Assembly: GCF_024713975.1 (NCBI RefSeq)
Contig: NC_091111.1
Coordinates: 20,228,501 to 20,292,500 of the forward strand
Length of the DNA: 64,000 nucleotides
From: Paralichthys olivaceus
Taxonomy: Eukaryota > Chordata > Actinopteri > Pleuronectiformes > Paralichthyidae
Direction: 5' to 3'
Numbering within the stretch: position 1 is the first letter of the stretch; each line of letters starts with the position of its first letter. A program made the position numbers and the translations under genes. The notes beneath the pieces were generated by a model. It had not been told where the DNA came from. It saw nothing but the letters and a program-made list of their open reading frames with translations, and searched no databases. Positions 41,079 to 54,809 of the stretch are shown here, piece after piece.

Positions 41079-41574
41079 TCTTCAGTTTCACGTGTTAGAA
41101 ACCTCAGAGACACGCCCACTCGCTCACTCAGACTGAAGGTTCCAGATGTTTCACTAGAAGCTGCAGCAGAAGATCCAGAACACGTCCAGAGACACTGACT
41201 CAGACATGTGTCCTCACACACAGAACATGTGAGGAACATGTGAGGAACATGTGAGGAACATGTTTTTCTCCACGTTAAATTGGATTATTTGTACCTGACG
41301 TCTAAACAACTTCATGAAACGACAGTTTGACCTTAAACTGTGTCACAACGTCTGTCATTCATCCTGCCACTGAAACCACACTGCTTCCTGCTGCCAGCAG
41401 GTGGAGCACTGACACAGTTCTCTCCCTCGAACAACCAATGATGTCACTCGTTTGTCACAAAATAAATCATAAGAATAAAAGATCATCGTTGTTAATCAGA
41501 GGAAAAAAGAAAATACTGAAAGAAAAAACTGACATAATGAAAGGAGACGGTGTTGTTGACATTAAGGAAGGGTG

Positions 41575-41858
41575 GAGAGGGCGAGCAAGGAGCGAGAGAC
41601 CTATAGATAGAGAGGGGGAGACAGAGAGGGAGAGAGAGAGAGAAAGAGAGAGACAGACAGACAGAGAGGGGGGGAGAGAAACAGATAGACAGACAGACAG
41701 AGAAAGAGAGAGACAAGGAGGGAGAGAGAGACAGACAGACAGCAAGAGAGAGAGAGGGGGAGAGAGAGAGAGACAGGGGGGGGGGGGGGGGGGAGACAGA
41801 TAGAGAGACAGACAGATGGACAGAGAGACAGGGAGAGGCACCCAGGAAGTGTAGTTGG

Positions 41859-41900
<42 letters not shown>
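41575..41900. repeat. GA-rich and CA microsatellites in klf11 intron 1
   Basis: Purine-rich GAGA/CAGA low-complexity run with a G-tract near 41777-41792, followed by (CA)n at about 41863-41900. Confidence 0.95.
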
Positions 41901-41903
<3 letters not shown>

Positions 41904-42081
41904 CAAACAGAGATGACAATAATAAAAGTCATTATTATTGTCATCTCATCATTATTCTCTTTAAATGTCTATAAAACTATTAAACCTCTGATTCTGATCA
42001 ATGATTGGATCAATATTTAATGATCAGTAAAGACAAAACTACATTATTATCAATGAAGACATTGTTTTGATCAGCTGAGAC

Positions 42082-42510
42082 ACAACAAACACACACACAC
42101 ACACAGAACACAACAAACACACACACACAGAACACAACATATCACACACACACAGAACACAACACACACACACACACACAGAACACAACAAACACACACA
42201 CACACACAGAACACAACAAACACACACACACACACAGAACACAACAAACACACACACACAGAACACAACAAACACACACACACAGAACACAACAAACACA
42301 CACACACAGAACACAACAAACACACACACACACACAGAACACAACAAACACACACACACACACAGAACACAACAAACACACACACACACAGAACACAACA
42401 AACACACACACACACAGAACACAACATATCACAAACACAGAACACAACATATCACAAACACAGAACACAACATATCACACACACACACACACACACAGAA
42501 CACAACATAT
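42082..42510. repeat. CACA-based minisatellite in klf11 intron 1
   Basis: Around 17 units of (CA)n + GAACACAACAAA or GAACACAACATATCA. Length varies with the CA run. Confidence 0.95.
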
Positions 42511-42526
42511 CACTGTGACCTCAGAT

Positions 42527-42898
42527 AAACCAGATCTGAGACCAGATCCAACCTGAGACTAGATCTGATACCAGATCTGACTTGAGACTAGATCTGACCA
42601 AAGACTAGATCTGACCTGAGACCAGATCTGACTTGAGACCAGATCTGACCTGAGACCAGATCTGACCTGAGACCAGATCTGACCTGAGACCAGATCTGAT
42701 ACCAGATCTGACCTGAGACCAGATCCAACCTGAGACTAGATCTGATACCAGATCTGACCTGAGACCAGATCTGATACCAGATCTGACCTGAGACCAGATC
42801 TGACCTGAGACTAGATCTGACCTGAGACCAGATCTGACCTGAGACCAGATCCAACCTGAGACCAGATCTGACCTGAGACCAGATGTGAGACCAGATGT
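42527..42898. repeat. 17 bp minisatellite in klf11 intron 1
   Basis: About 20 units of ACCTGAGACCAGATCTG with ATACCAGATCTG and CAACCTGAGACTAG variants. Confidence 0.95.
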
Positions 42899-42980
42899 GA
42901 GACCCTCTGTGATGTCATGACCCAGCGGGACCATGTGTAGCGGAGGGCCGGGCACCGCGGTCCTCTGACGGCGGACTCAC

Positions 42981-43181
42981 CTGAGGAGGAGCCGGAGCAG
43001 AGCGGTGAGAGAGCGGAGCAGCAGCCGGAGCAGCGGCCGGAGCAGCAGCCGGAGCAGGAGTCAGCGGAGCGGACACAGACTCGGAGCAGAGCCGCTTCAC
43101 TTCAGGAGCCACAAACACGAGCGAGCGAGAAACACAGAAACAAAAGTGAGAGCGCTCTGGCGGGTGGTAACACGCAGCCAA
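42981..43181 (-). other. klf11: Putative klf11 exon 1 (mostly 5' UTR)
   Basis: Good donor CAG|GTGAGT with the exon edge at 42981. The sequence upstream is an open frame, in phase with the exon at 39788, rich in Ala-Pro repeats (PAAAPAAAP). It starts with an ATG at 43181 that overlaps a CCAAT box at 43178-43182. A CCAAT box inside the coding start makes translation from 43181 unlikely; I favour the ATG at 39779. Confidence 0.5.
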
Positions 43182-43410
43182 TCACAGGCAAAGGTGTAGC
43201 GGGCTCCGACCAATCACAGGCGAGGCGGTGCGTGATCGGTACGTGGCCGCGACGCGATTGGATGGAGGCGGGGTGCGTGGCTGTCGGGGGGCGTGGCCGC
43301 GGAGTCAGCGGTGTCACAGTAAACCCGGTGAACCCGGGGGCGCGCACCAACTGGGGGAAAGGTTGGGAAGCGGCGGCGGGGACGCGAATACCCGCGAGGA
43401 CGCGCGTGAG
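43170..43410 (-). promoter_or_regulatory. klf11: klf11 GC-rich promoter
   Basis: CpG-rich, with CCAAT boxes at 43178-43182 and 43210-43214 and further ATTGG/GGCGGGG motifs to about 43270. Lies directly upstream of the putative exon 1. Confidence 0.55.
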
Positions 43411-43462
43411 AGGGAACAACTGCAGCTCGAATATCATGAAAATATCAATACATAGAAAGATG

Positions 43463-43463
<1 letters not shown>

Positions 43464-43503
<40 letters not shown>

Positions 43504-43517
43504 TATATCCACACACA

Positions 43518-43566
<49 letters not shown>
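43464..43566. repeat. TA microsatellite
   Basis: (TA)n interrupted by a short CACACATAT segment. Confidence 0.95.
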
Positions 43567-43569
<3 letters not shown>

Positions 43570-44950
43570 CAGATGTATGTGTCTTTAAACATCTGTGTTA
43601 GAATAAAAGATTCATTCAACTAGAAACAGAAAAGATATCAAACTAGAAAGATGATGAGTTTTCATCTTTTTATATCGTTAATATGACAAAACAGCGTTTG
43701 TCTTTATTTATCGTCAGATTTCACAAACAGACTTTTCAGAGACTGATCCTGAACATGACATCAGAACTTCAGGAGTCAGGAGCTTTGAATTGTTTGAAAG
43801 TTTGAATCAGGACAATGTGGAAGGTGCTGAAGTGGGATCACTAAAAAATGACACGGTCACAAACAAGTTAAAACAATTATGAGCAAATATTTTTCTTCAC
43901 GTGTCTGCAGCATCTCAGAAATGTGCACGTCAGTGTGCACGTTAAAGTCCCTGTCAGAGGTGGAAGTAAAGAGTCACGTTCAGGAACAAAGAGCAGATCC
44001 TGCAGCTCGAGGCCTCAACACATCGTCTCATTGTCTAATTCTTCCTGGACCAACCACCTCCCCCCTCCTCTTCCTCCTCACCCCTCCTCTTCCTCCTCAC
44101 CCCTCCTCTTCCTCCTCACCCCTCCTCACCCCTCCTCTTCCTCCTCACCCCTCCTCACCAGGCTGATGAACCCGGGGACTCCTATGCGTCGAGCTTGTAA
44201 ACAGCCTCTCCTATAAAGAATTCCAGGGCGGGGCTAGAAGGCAGTCAGAGCACCCCCCACCCACACAGACACAGACACACACACACACACAGACACACAC
44301 AGACACACACGCACACACAGACACACACACACACACAGACACACACGCACACACAGACACACACACACAGACACACACACACACACACACAGACACACAC
44401 GCACACACAGACACACACACACAGACACACACACACAGACACACACACACACACAGGCCGGCCCAGCACCGGCTCCTTTGTTGTGGCTGCATGTGAACAC
44501 TTGGAGCTGCTGCTGGCCGTCACTGTAACCACCATCGTCACTGTCACTGGTTTTCCTCTGGTTGTGTTTGACTGACTGATCCTCTCACACCTCACCTGCA
44601 GCTCACACACACATGAACACTTTGTTAAAGAGTGAACGTGCTGCTGTTTAACCGAATAAAGTCACAGACTCCGAGAGACGAGGGAAAACTGGGACAGAAG
44701 CAGCAGGCAGGGGTGATGTGAGTTCATTTTCATTTCCGAGTTCAGCGAGGTTGTGAAGTGAAAAAAAAGGAAAAAGAAAAACAGGCGGTCCGTCGATGAA
44801 AAACGGTTTCCAGGCAGAAAACAGTCCCAGACTCCTCCAGTGAGGAAACAGACAGAACGCAGCTCGACTCACAACCTGCACGAAGACACACTTTCTATAA
44901 CCTGAGAGATTCAACACACTGATATACACACAAAGACACACATTCTGTCT
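43567..44950. repeat. Gene-free stretch with CTCCTC and CA/GACA repeats
   Basis: Contains a CCCCTCCTCTTCCTCCTCA tandem repeat (about 44060-44160) and a (CA)n/GACACACACA array (about 44259-44457). No exon with conserved coding sequence was recognised on either strand. Confidence 0.7.
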
Positions 44951-46178
44951 GTATATAAAGATGATCACTGACTGTATATAAAGAATCACTGACTGTATAT
45001 AAAGAATCACTGACTGTATATAAAGAATCACTGACTGTATATAAAGAGTCACTGACTGTATATAAAGAATCACTGACTGTATATAAAGAATCACTGACTG
45101 TATATAAAGAGTCACTGACTGTATATAAAGACCATCACTGACTGTATATAAAGAATCACTGACTGTATATAAAGAATCACTGACTGTATATAAAGAATCA
45201 CTGACTGTATATAAAGAATCACTGACTGTATATAAAGACACTGACTGTATATAAAGAATCACTGACTGTATATAAAAACAGTGACTGTATATAAAGAATC
45301 ACTGACTGTATATAAAGACCATCACTGACTGTATATAAAGAATCACTGACTGTATATAAAGACCATCACTGACTGTATATAAAGACACTGACTGTATATA
45401 AAGAATCACTGACTGTATATAAAGAATCACTGACTGTATATAAAGACCATCACTGACTGTATATAAAGAATCACTGACTGTATATAAAGACCATCACTGA
45501 CTGTATATAAAGACACTGACTGTATATAAAGAATCACTGACTGTATATAAAGAATCACTGACTGTATATAAAGACACTGACTGTATATAAAGACAGTGAC
45601 TGTATATAAAGACAGTGACTGTATATAAAGACGATCACTGACTGTATATAAAGAATCACTGACTGTATATAAAGACAGTGACTGTATATAAAGACGATCA
45701 CTGACTGTATATAAAGATGATCACTGACTGTATATAAAGACAGTGACTGTATATAAAGAATCACTGACTGTATATAAAGATGATCACTGACTGTATATAA
45801 AGATGATCACTGACTGTATATAAAGACAGTGACTGTATATAAAGAATCACTGACTGTATATAAAGACAGTGACTGTATATAAAGATGATCACTGACTGTA
45901 TATAAAGACACTGACTGTATATAAAGACAGTGACTGTATATAAAGACACTGGCTGTATATAAAGACCATCACTGACTGTATATAAAGAATCACTGACTGT
46001 ATATAAAGACACTGACTGTATATAAAGACACTGACTGTATATAAAGACACTGACTGTATATAAAGACACTGACTGTATATAAAGAATCACTGACTGTATA
46101 TAAAGAATCACTGACTGTATATAAAGACAGTGACTGTATATAAAGACAGTGACTGTATATAAAGACAGTGACTGTATA
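44950..46178. repeat. TATA-box-like minisatellite
   Basis: About 60 units of GACTGTATATAAAGA followed by ATCACT, CACT, CAGT, CCATCACT or TGATCACT (18-24 bp). Each unit carries a perfect TATATAAAG. It ends directly at the 5' edge of the LINE fragment. Confidence 0.97.
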
Positions 46179-46189
46179 TACAGATCTAC

Positions 46190-46748
46190 AGAGGGTACTG
46201 TCTCTATAGCCCTTCATACGTCTCTGTCTGGATCATTCAAACACCAGGATGTGTTTGTTGAGCTCCAACACAGACTGGTGAACATCACACTCAGGGACGT
46301 CCTCACCGAGCACACATCCTCCACCATCAGCCTGAACACAGCAGCACCACAGGGCTGTGTGCCCAGCAGGACTGATCTCAGACGATGAGGAGGTGCTCTA
46401 CAGAGGAAGAACCACATCTGGTTGAGTGGTGCACTGACAATAACCTGGTCCTCAACATCTCAAAAACCAAAGAGATCATCGTGGATTTCAGGAGAACCAG
46501 GGAGACCCCCCCCCCCCCCCTTCACATAAATGGTGAGGAAGTGGAGAGTGTGAATTACATCAAGTTCCTGGGAATCCACATCACAGAGGATCTGACGTGG
46601 GCCCTGAACACCTCCCACCTGGTGAAGAACCCCCCAAGCTCCTTCTACAGGAGAACCACACACACACACACACACACAGCTTCCTAACATAATTTCGTTG
46701 TACTTGTACTTGTGTACTTGTACAATGACAATAAAACCTCTTGAATCT
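46190..46748 (+). mobile_element. Decayed, internally deleted non-LTR retrotransposon (CR1/L2 group)
   Basis: Plus-strand reading shows reverse-transcriptase-like fragments: TAAPQGCV (near 46340), then WCTDNNLVLNISKTKEIIVD (46428-46487), then YIKFLGIHITEDLTW (46556-46600). The conserved middle of the domain is missing and frames are broken. The 3' end ATTTCGTTGTAC...ACAATGACAATAAA (46692-46735) is typical of fish LINE tails. Not an active element. Confidence 0.8.
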
Positions 46749-48500
46749 TGATCTGTTGTCTGGTACAGGTTTGAGCTTGTTTTATTGTCGGAGAACGATC
46801 CTGTTATGGTTCAGTTCCGTTGAGTCTGTGTTGTGTTCACAGCATCAGTGAAGTCACCACAAAGTTAAAGTGGTTCAGTTCCGGGTCGTGAACCTTTGTG
46901 AGCAGAGGGTCATGTTGCCCCTCCTTCAAGTCTTCTAAGAATCACAGCTCCAGGAACCCTGGAGTTAGTCCTTGATTTGATTCTAATGTGGTTTAGTTCC
47001 TGAGTTTAGTTTAGTTTAGTTCAGTTCCTGAGTTTAGTTCAGTTCCTGAGTTTAGTTTAGTTTAGTTCCTGAGTTTAGTTTAGTTCCTGAGTTTAGTTTA
47101 GTTTAGTTCCTGAGTTTAGTTTAGTTTAGTTCCTGAGTTTAGTTTAGTTCCTGAGTTTAGTTTAGTTCCTGAGTTTAGTTTAGTTTAGTTCCTGAGTTTA
47201 GTTTAGTTTAGTTCCTGAGTTTAGTTTAGTTCCTGAGTTTAGTTTAGTTCCTGAGTTTAGTTCCTGAGTTTAGTTTAGTTCAGTTCCTGAGTTTAGTTTA
47301 GTTCCTGAGTTTAGTTCAGTTCCTGAGTTTAGTTCAGTTCCTGAGTTTAGTTCAGTTCCTGAGTTTAGTTGAGTTCCTAAGTTTAGTTTTATTTTTTGGG
47401 GGGGGGGGGCTGTTTCCAGCAGAAGTGGGTCACAGTCCCTGCTGGACGGGATGGGAGGTGCAGCGAGTTCATCTCATGGATCCTCAGCTGGAAAAGCACA
47501 TTTTCTATTGAGCTGGAGCTAACGCTCTATGAGGTCGACCGCTCTGCCTCTTTAACAAACTCTCGGTGACTTCAGAAGCTGAAGTTCTCTCCAACACCTC
47601 CAGCAAAGACAGAATAAAGTCGCTTCAGTTTCCTTAGCGTTGTGACTGTTAATTCCTTAGATCAGTACTTCAGATATTTTGGCTTCATTTGTCGAGGAAG
47701 TGAAGACGTCGTCTTTATTTACAGTTTATGGTCATAACCACAAGCTCAGGGCAGTTTAATTATAGAGCTCACTGTGAACAACTCTTTACTGAGTACTGTT
47801 GATACTTTCAGTGCCTTTTCTTATTTATATTCACATATTTGTACAGTGTGGTATTACTACTTTGACTCGAGTACAGGAAGTGAGTGATCAGTCACACTCA
47901 TGTTCTGGTTTGTTTGAAGAGAACAAAGAGAAGAAAGTAAAAGAATTTCAGTCAGTAGTTTGTTCCTGAGTAGATTTGTTGCTCAGCATCTTTGGGACGT
48001 GAATGGAATATTTTTTCATTTTTATTTTCATTTCTTTGACTTTGTGCTCAGGCGCTCTTTGTTCTCCTGTCTGCTGCAGTGACCTGATTTGACCTCTTGG
48101 GGTTATTTAAGGTAACTGGACTGATTCAGAGCTGGAAACAAACCTGTAATAAAACCAATGATAAATAGAAACAATAAAATAACTAGAAGCACCCCCCCCC
48201 ATCGTCTCCATGTTAAATCTGTCACATTCAATCTGCTGCAGACGCACTTGAGGGATTTTATTTTGGCCGTTGCCATGTTCATGTCTGTTGCTAGGTAACT
48301 TAACAGCGTTGGGCATGTTGCCATGGTGATACTACAGAGAGCAGCGTTACCTCCTGTCACCTCAGTGGCGGGATACAGCATCGTGTTGCGTTCACAGTCG
48401 GCTGGTTGATTCCAGTGTCCTCAGACGACTCCTGTCCTCTGAAAACCTGCGATAAGTTTCACCTCGTAAGACTTTAAACCTACAAGCTGAAACAAAGAGA
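46749..48500. other. Intergenic DNA between LINE fragment and taf1b
   Basis: Holds an 18-23 bp GAGTTTAGTTTAGTTCCT minisatellite and AT-rich unique sequence. A minus-strand 92-codon frame (48103-48381) with one hydrophobic segment is not supported as a gene. Confidence 0.6.
46990..47388. repeat. TTTAGTTCCTGAG minisatellite
   Basis: About 20 units of CCTGAGTTTAGTTTAGTT with an optional extra TTTAGTT or CAGTT, ending near a G-run at 47399-47409. Confidence 0.95.
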
Positions 48501-48525
48501 TTATATAATAATCACTGTTTTTATC

Positions 48526-48532
48526 TTTATTA
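48526..48532 (-). terminator. taf1b: Possible taf1b polyadenylation signal
   Basis: AATAAAG on the minus strand about 310 bases after the stop. Other AT-rich candidates exist nearby. Confidence 0.3.
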
Positions 48533-48837
48533 TGAAACAAGAGAAATATTTTCTGTCTTTATGTTTAAAGAGCAGGAAATTTAAAATTGTTCTCTGATCT
48601 AAATCCTAGAGACTAAATGTTTCACAGTCGAGTTTGTGTCTGAGAAGTTTCACCTTTGACTTTCAGAGTGCACGTGAGCGTGCACGTGGGCTGTGTGTGC
48701 ACAACAAACTAACATGTTCATTCTGTTTGAGTCTTTTCTGTGAGTCTCCCCCTGCTGCTGAGTTTGTGTCACTGCGTTTCTCTGCCTGCTCTTCAGGTGA
48801 TAAAACAGAAACAGCAGCATTGTTCAGGAGAGCGGAG

Positions 48838-51800
48838 TCAGCAGCCGGCGATCGTGTCCTCGGACCTGGTGGTCGTGGTCCTCTCCCTCCTCCTCAGGTG
48901 TCGTCTGCTGTCGAGGACTCGTCTCTCCACCCTCAGCACCTCCTCGTACAGGTAGGCCGGCTTCACGTTGAGCAGGAAGGAGAAGAGCTGCAGCAGCCAC
49001 ACGAACGACCGAGGCAGCGTCGCCTCCACCTCCGAGTAATGACTCCTGCACTTCCTGTGGAGAAGAGGAGTGAAACCAGCAGATCACTACAATCACTATT
49101 AAAAACAAAGAGCTCCTTTAACTTTCATTTTTTAAAACGTTTTCATACTTTTTTAAATATTCAAACCACTTTTGAAAGTGCTAATGCTACTTTTAATGCT
49201 AACATCACTAAGTGCTCACAATACTGTTACATTCAATTATTTATTATACATCTTTGCTTTAATGTTGTTTATTTGCTAACATGTAAACATAGCTTTTGTT
49301 ATAATGCTAACATTATATACTTTTTTTTAGTGTAGAGTAACATGGAAGCTATAATGTTACGGATAGAATTTTGGTGCTAGCATGCCTTCATTGTATTTAA
49401 TAAATATATAATACATATTGTATTTAATAAATATATAATATATATTGTATTTAATAACTATATAATACATATTGTATTTAATAAATATATAATACATATT
49501 GTATGTAATAAATATATAATATATATTGTATTTAATAAATATATAATACATATTGTATTTAATAAATATATAATATATATTGTATGTAATAAATATATAA
49601 TATATATTGTATTTAATAAATATATAATATATATTGTATTAAGTGCAGATTTGTGGTTTTAATGTAAAGTTACTTATTTGTTTAAATACTAATACTGCTT
49701 GTGGGCTAATGTTACTTTTTGCTATGATGGTAACAACTTTTGTCTTTATGCTAATATCACTTTTTACTAATAAGTGCTAGCATTGCGATGCATGATGGTC
49801 ATGACTTACGTCAATGCAGAGCTTGTTTCAACTCATGGAAAAGATCATTTTACTTTTTTATATTAGCACCTTTTTGTTTTTTGGAGTTTAGCATCATGCT
49901 AACAGGTTGTTTAAAGCAGCATAGTTTCACTCAACACTTTTTAACATACTGGGGGTCGCAGACTCTGAGCGCCGTGTGCCAGTATGCGGTGTTAGCTGGA
50001 GTCTGGACGTTGTGTTTCAGGGTTAAGACTCGGTCCAGCTTCTTGTGGTGCAGACTGGGACCGTCTGCTCCGTCCTCATCCCCCCAGCAGAATGTAAAGC
50101 TTGACGGATCGCAGCGCTGGACCCCCACGAGACGAGAAGACAGCTTTTCAAAACACATCTGGACCTGCTCTGCTGTCCCTGCAGAGACACAAACATCACA
50201 GCTGGTCTAGTTTCATATCATCCGATAAGTAAAGTAACCTGTCCACGACAAGTATCAACCGTTACCATGACGTCACCTGTTGGTTTGTTTGGTGCTGTTT
50301 TACTTTAGTTTACCATTTTAGTTTTTTAAACCAGAAGTAACCATAGCCAGACTTGGACACTGAACTCTCACCTACACCTACTGTGACCTGCACCCATTGG
50401 ACGGTACCAGCTGTCAATCACAGCCTGGGTGGTCATTTTCTATAGACTTCTATAAAAACTACCAGTGGAGTCGCACCCTGCTGGTCACTACACAGAAGAC
50501 AGGTTTCAGACACTTTGGCTTCACTATGTCTATTTTTGTGAACCGTCGATGACTTGCTGACAAGTTCTAGAGCTCAACGCCTCCTTGAGTATCAGTGATC
50601 CAGTGACAGTTGTATGAACATCACTGTGAACAGACCGTGGTCAGTTCTGCTGCTGTTCATATTCTGATCTGGGCTGAACGGAGCGAGGACGGTTTACAAA
50701 CTCAGACTCTTACGTTTCCTTTTCATCACAACAGCCTCTGAGTCTCTGCTCGGGTAAAGAGGTTTCTTGGCCTTCCACTGTTTCCTGAGGATGAGAGGGA
50801 GGCAGATGATAAATATATGAGTGAAAAAATAATGTTGGTATAAAACACCAAACAACAACCACAAAGCTTCAACCCACAATATTATACCACGTCTTAATCA
50901 CTTTGAGTAGAACTAAACATGTGTACTATACGATATAAGACTACGATAGTGTTCACAGGGATGGACAGAAAACATAATGCCTCCAGTCACTAGGTGTGCA
51001 CGTTAAAACGAGCTCAGGTGTTTGAGTCACTATGATTTCACCTGGCGACCTCGTGGTGTCTTTTCTGCTGAGCTGTGATCAGAGCAGCCTGCGTCAATCT
51101 GAACCACCTCCTCAGGTTAAACATGTTTCCTGAGAAAATAAAAAAACACAACCTCTTTTTTAAAGTTTGTTTCTATAAGTTTCCTCCTGTATCCCAGTCA
51201 ATTCAGCTGGTTTTATTTTGACAGGACAGGATGTGATGCAATGTCATGTGTCAATCCGTGCAGGGGTGAGCAACTGACCTGAGTCGTCCTGGTCACCCGA
51301 CTCGTTGGACAAATCCCTGAAAAACACAGAACAAATGTTTTATTCACCTGTGAAATCTAAGAGGGAGGAGTTTAGATCGGTGGGGGTGGCGGAGTCACCA
51401 CTCTGTGTGGTCGTCCAGGCCGAAGATGAGCTTCATGGTGACGATGATGAGGGCGGCGGTCTGGATGTCGTAATGCGGCAGGACGGGACAAGACGTGGGG
51501 TCGAACGTGAAATCAACCAAACCGGCGTCGTCCATCAGCCTGCAGACCCACGGGTGGAGATCATCTGGACGCAAGCAGAGAATACAGAGAGTACTGTGAG
51601 TACCGTCTGTGAGTATTGAGAGTACAGTACGTACTGAGAGTACTATCTGCAGTACTGTGAGTACTGTTGGCATTACTCCCAGAATGCAGCAGCCAGAGTC
51701 CTTACACGTAACAGTGAACATATCGTTCCTGTTTCTGGACTAAAATCTCTGAGAGTACTGAGAGTACTGAGAGTACTGACAGTACTGTGAGTACTGAGAG

Positions 51801-52519
51801 TAGTGTCTGCGGTACTGCGAGTGTTTTACCAGGCAGGTTGGTGTCTGTCAGGTAGCGCAGGCTGAGCAGTGCCGGGTGCAGCAGACTCTGTCGGCTGATT
51901 GGAGGAAACGTTTGAGGCTGCAGGAACAGAAGCAGAGTCTGAGCCTGGCGGTGAACGACCCGGTGGGACGGGACGCTCTGTGGAGACACAGCCGACACGA
52001 CGTCAACGCTACAGAACGTTCACAAAGATCACTGAAGGTTCATCTGACACCTGATCTTTAAAAACATTTGAAAATGTCTGACCTCGACTCTGAAGATGAG
52101 AGCATCTTTACCGTCGAGCTTCATCTCTTCTGGAAGTTCCTCGAAGGCGTTTATGAACGGGACGTGACCTTCGCTCACCAACCTGCGGACAAACACACCC
52201 ACTCAGTCCTCTACGACGATCCAGACCGTCACCGGACAGTTAGCATGAGGTGAGGTCAGATGTTACCTGAGCAGGTCGCTGAGCGTCAGCGGCTCGTGGC
52301 TCCAGATCAGAGCGAGGTGGATCAGGGCCAACGTCTTCGTCATGTTCATCAGACCATGACTGCGCCTCTGCCGGGCCGTCAGGTAGGTGACGATGTCTGA
52401 AGAGCCCGAACGCTGCGACCAATCACTGCAGCTCTCTGCTTGTTTCAAATCAAACAGATAAAATAAAAACTGTCAGTACATTTTACCACAAAGAGATCAA
52501 ACACAAAAATGTCTTTATA

Positions 52520-52559
<40 letters not shown>

Positions 52560-54778
52560 CCATCACAGTACCTGTGTTAGAGGCGGCGGGGCTGGACAGA
52601 TTCGTCTCTCCGTCCGTCTCAGCAGACGACATAGCTACACTGTCTGAGTCTGATCCTGGACGTTGCTGAAGAGAGGCGGAGTCAGGGAGGCGAAAAAACA
52701 AACAAAAAAGTTATTAGTAAAAGTTTTGACAAATTTATATTCAGGCAAACATTTTAACAAGTGATTAATACTCAAGTCAACTGCTCTACATTTACCAAAG
52801 TCTGCCACTAGGGGGCATATAAGTCAGAACAATAAGAATCGATGTCCTGTTAAAGCAGTGAGGGATGATGGGAGTTGTAGTCTTCTCCTGGTTAGATTCC
52901 TTCAGTGTTGATGGTTCAGGAGGTTTTTATCTGAATTCTCCTCGGACGTCTCCGCCTCCAAACAAACTCCAGTAACAAAGTGAATAAAGCAGCTTCATGT
53001 TCAACTGTTTCTCTGACTCGTCTCTGAGGAGTCGAGCTGCCGCTAACGTTCGCTCAGCTTGTTTCTCTGAAAACTTCAGATCCAGACGTCCGACGACTCA
53101 AATCCTTCGTCTGCTTCAAATAGAGTTAAAAACCACCCAGAACTGAAATACGTGTCAGTGAACTCACCACTTTAAACACGGAGCTCCTCACCGGGTTGCT
53201 GGTGAACGCCTGTCGACTCTTCTGCAGGTAAAGTCTCCACAGCTGACACAACACCGGGTCCTAGAACAGCACACGATCGGCCACTTTTATGGACTGGAAA
53301 TAAAGATAGCCGACGTCTATCTCACCGAAGTTTGTTCAAGTGTTTCTGATCAGTTTGGTTTGAATGAGTTATTTATGATATAAAAACAGGCGTCATGATT
53401 GGTTGAGAGCTTGACTGGGCGGGACCTTGACACCACGGCTCCGACTTCAAAGGAGCAAGTTTACAGAATTCATGATATAAAATCTAATGAAATAATTTGG
53501 ATTAATTTCTGGAGCAGGTGGAAACAGAGACAGTCTTTGATCTTCATCTTACTACGTTCAACCACTGGAGTAAAAACGGACCTTGAACTGAGCAGAGACT
53601 CCGAGTCTGAGCAGAGCGTTGGCCTGGTTCCTCAGGATGAACTGAAAACCTTCACAGATCATCCACTGACGACCACGATCTTAACAAACAGACAAAAAAC
53701 AAACATTAAAGGTGCAACACACTTTTTTTTTTAAATCATTGATTAATCGTCTTGAGCAAAGGTTCCAAACTCAAAGATCTTCAGTTGCTGTGAAAAACCA
53801 CCAACTCTCACTGGAAACTACGACCAGAGAAGATCTCTGTTGGTTTCAGAATCATCCAAACAAATGCTTTGATAACAAGCACATCACATGACCGGTTTGT
53901 TTTTCTTCAATGGATGCTGATGTGAGCCGGAGACACTGACCTGGTCTCCTGCGTCTCGTCCCTCGGCCAATAGTGGAGACTCTGGTGGATCCGGGGGTGA
54001 AGGTCGTGTCCACCACCTCTTTGGTTCTCTGAGAACATTTGGACACGTTCACATATTAAAAACTAAATTTAATTCACACACATGAAAACTGATGAAACTC
54101 AAAAGAAAAGTAACATAAGAAATACAACACTGCCACCTGCTGGCATGAAGCTGCCCTGTCCCTGAATGTGTCACTAGTCACAGAAATGAGTCCAGACTTT
54201 CTCCTGAGTTAATGTTTCACACACGAGCAACACCGCAGGAGAGGGGCGGAGCAGCAGAGACAGGAAGTGATCATGTGATCATGACACCACCTGACACCGT
54301 CGTCAGCTCAAACTGTCTTCACGTCTTCGTCTTCTACATTTGTTTGTGTTTCTGCAGACAGTTGTGTTCACAGAGCAGCTCCTCCAGAGAATGTCTGCAG
54401 ATTATCTGGAGTTCAGTGCAGGTCTGAAAGCAGCTCATGTGTCTCAGTGTCCCAGTCAAAGCCCAGATATGAACCCCACAGAACAGCAGTGCAGATGAAG
54501 ACGTCAGACACTTCTCGTCCAATCAGACGGAGCCTGAGACGAAGCTGTGACTGCTGCTGAAGGAACTTTTACAATGTTCAACATTTTAACACCTTTACTC
54601 CGGTCAGAAGCGGTGACGTCATGTTCCAGATCAGCTGGTCGTGTTTCTGTTGTTTACCTCGATGACATTGTGGCAGGATCTGCAGTAGAAACGACCCTCG
54701 TCTGAAATCCCCCAATCCACCGCCGAGCACTGAGCACAGAGCTCCCTGAACCCGGCCTGCACGCACACACACACACAC

Positions 54779-54809
<31 letters not shown>

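Noticed and set aside
41467-42468. Cys/Val- or Ser/Leu-rich frames in the klf11 intron
   Set aside because: Translations of GA, CA and CACA repeats.
44211-46217. Frames rich in VCVC and in LYTVSD/YIQS
   Set aside because: Translations of the (CA)n array and the TATATAAAG minisatellite.
48103-48381. 92-codon minus-strand frame with one hydrophobic segment
   Set aside because: It runs through a C/G homopolymer, has no recognised homologue and no splice or promoter evidence.
52861-52884. GGGATGATGGGAGTTGTAGT, similar to the ZNF143/THAP11 site
   Set aside because: Good resemblance, but a single intronic copy in taf1b with nothing else promoter-like around it.
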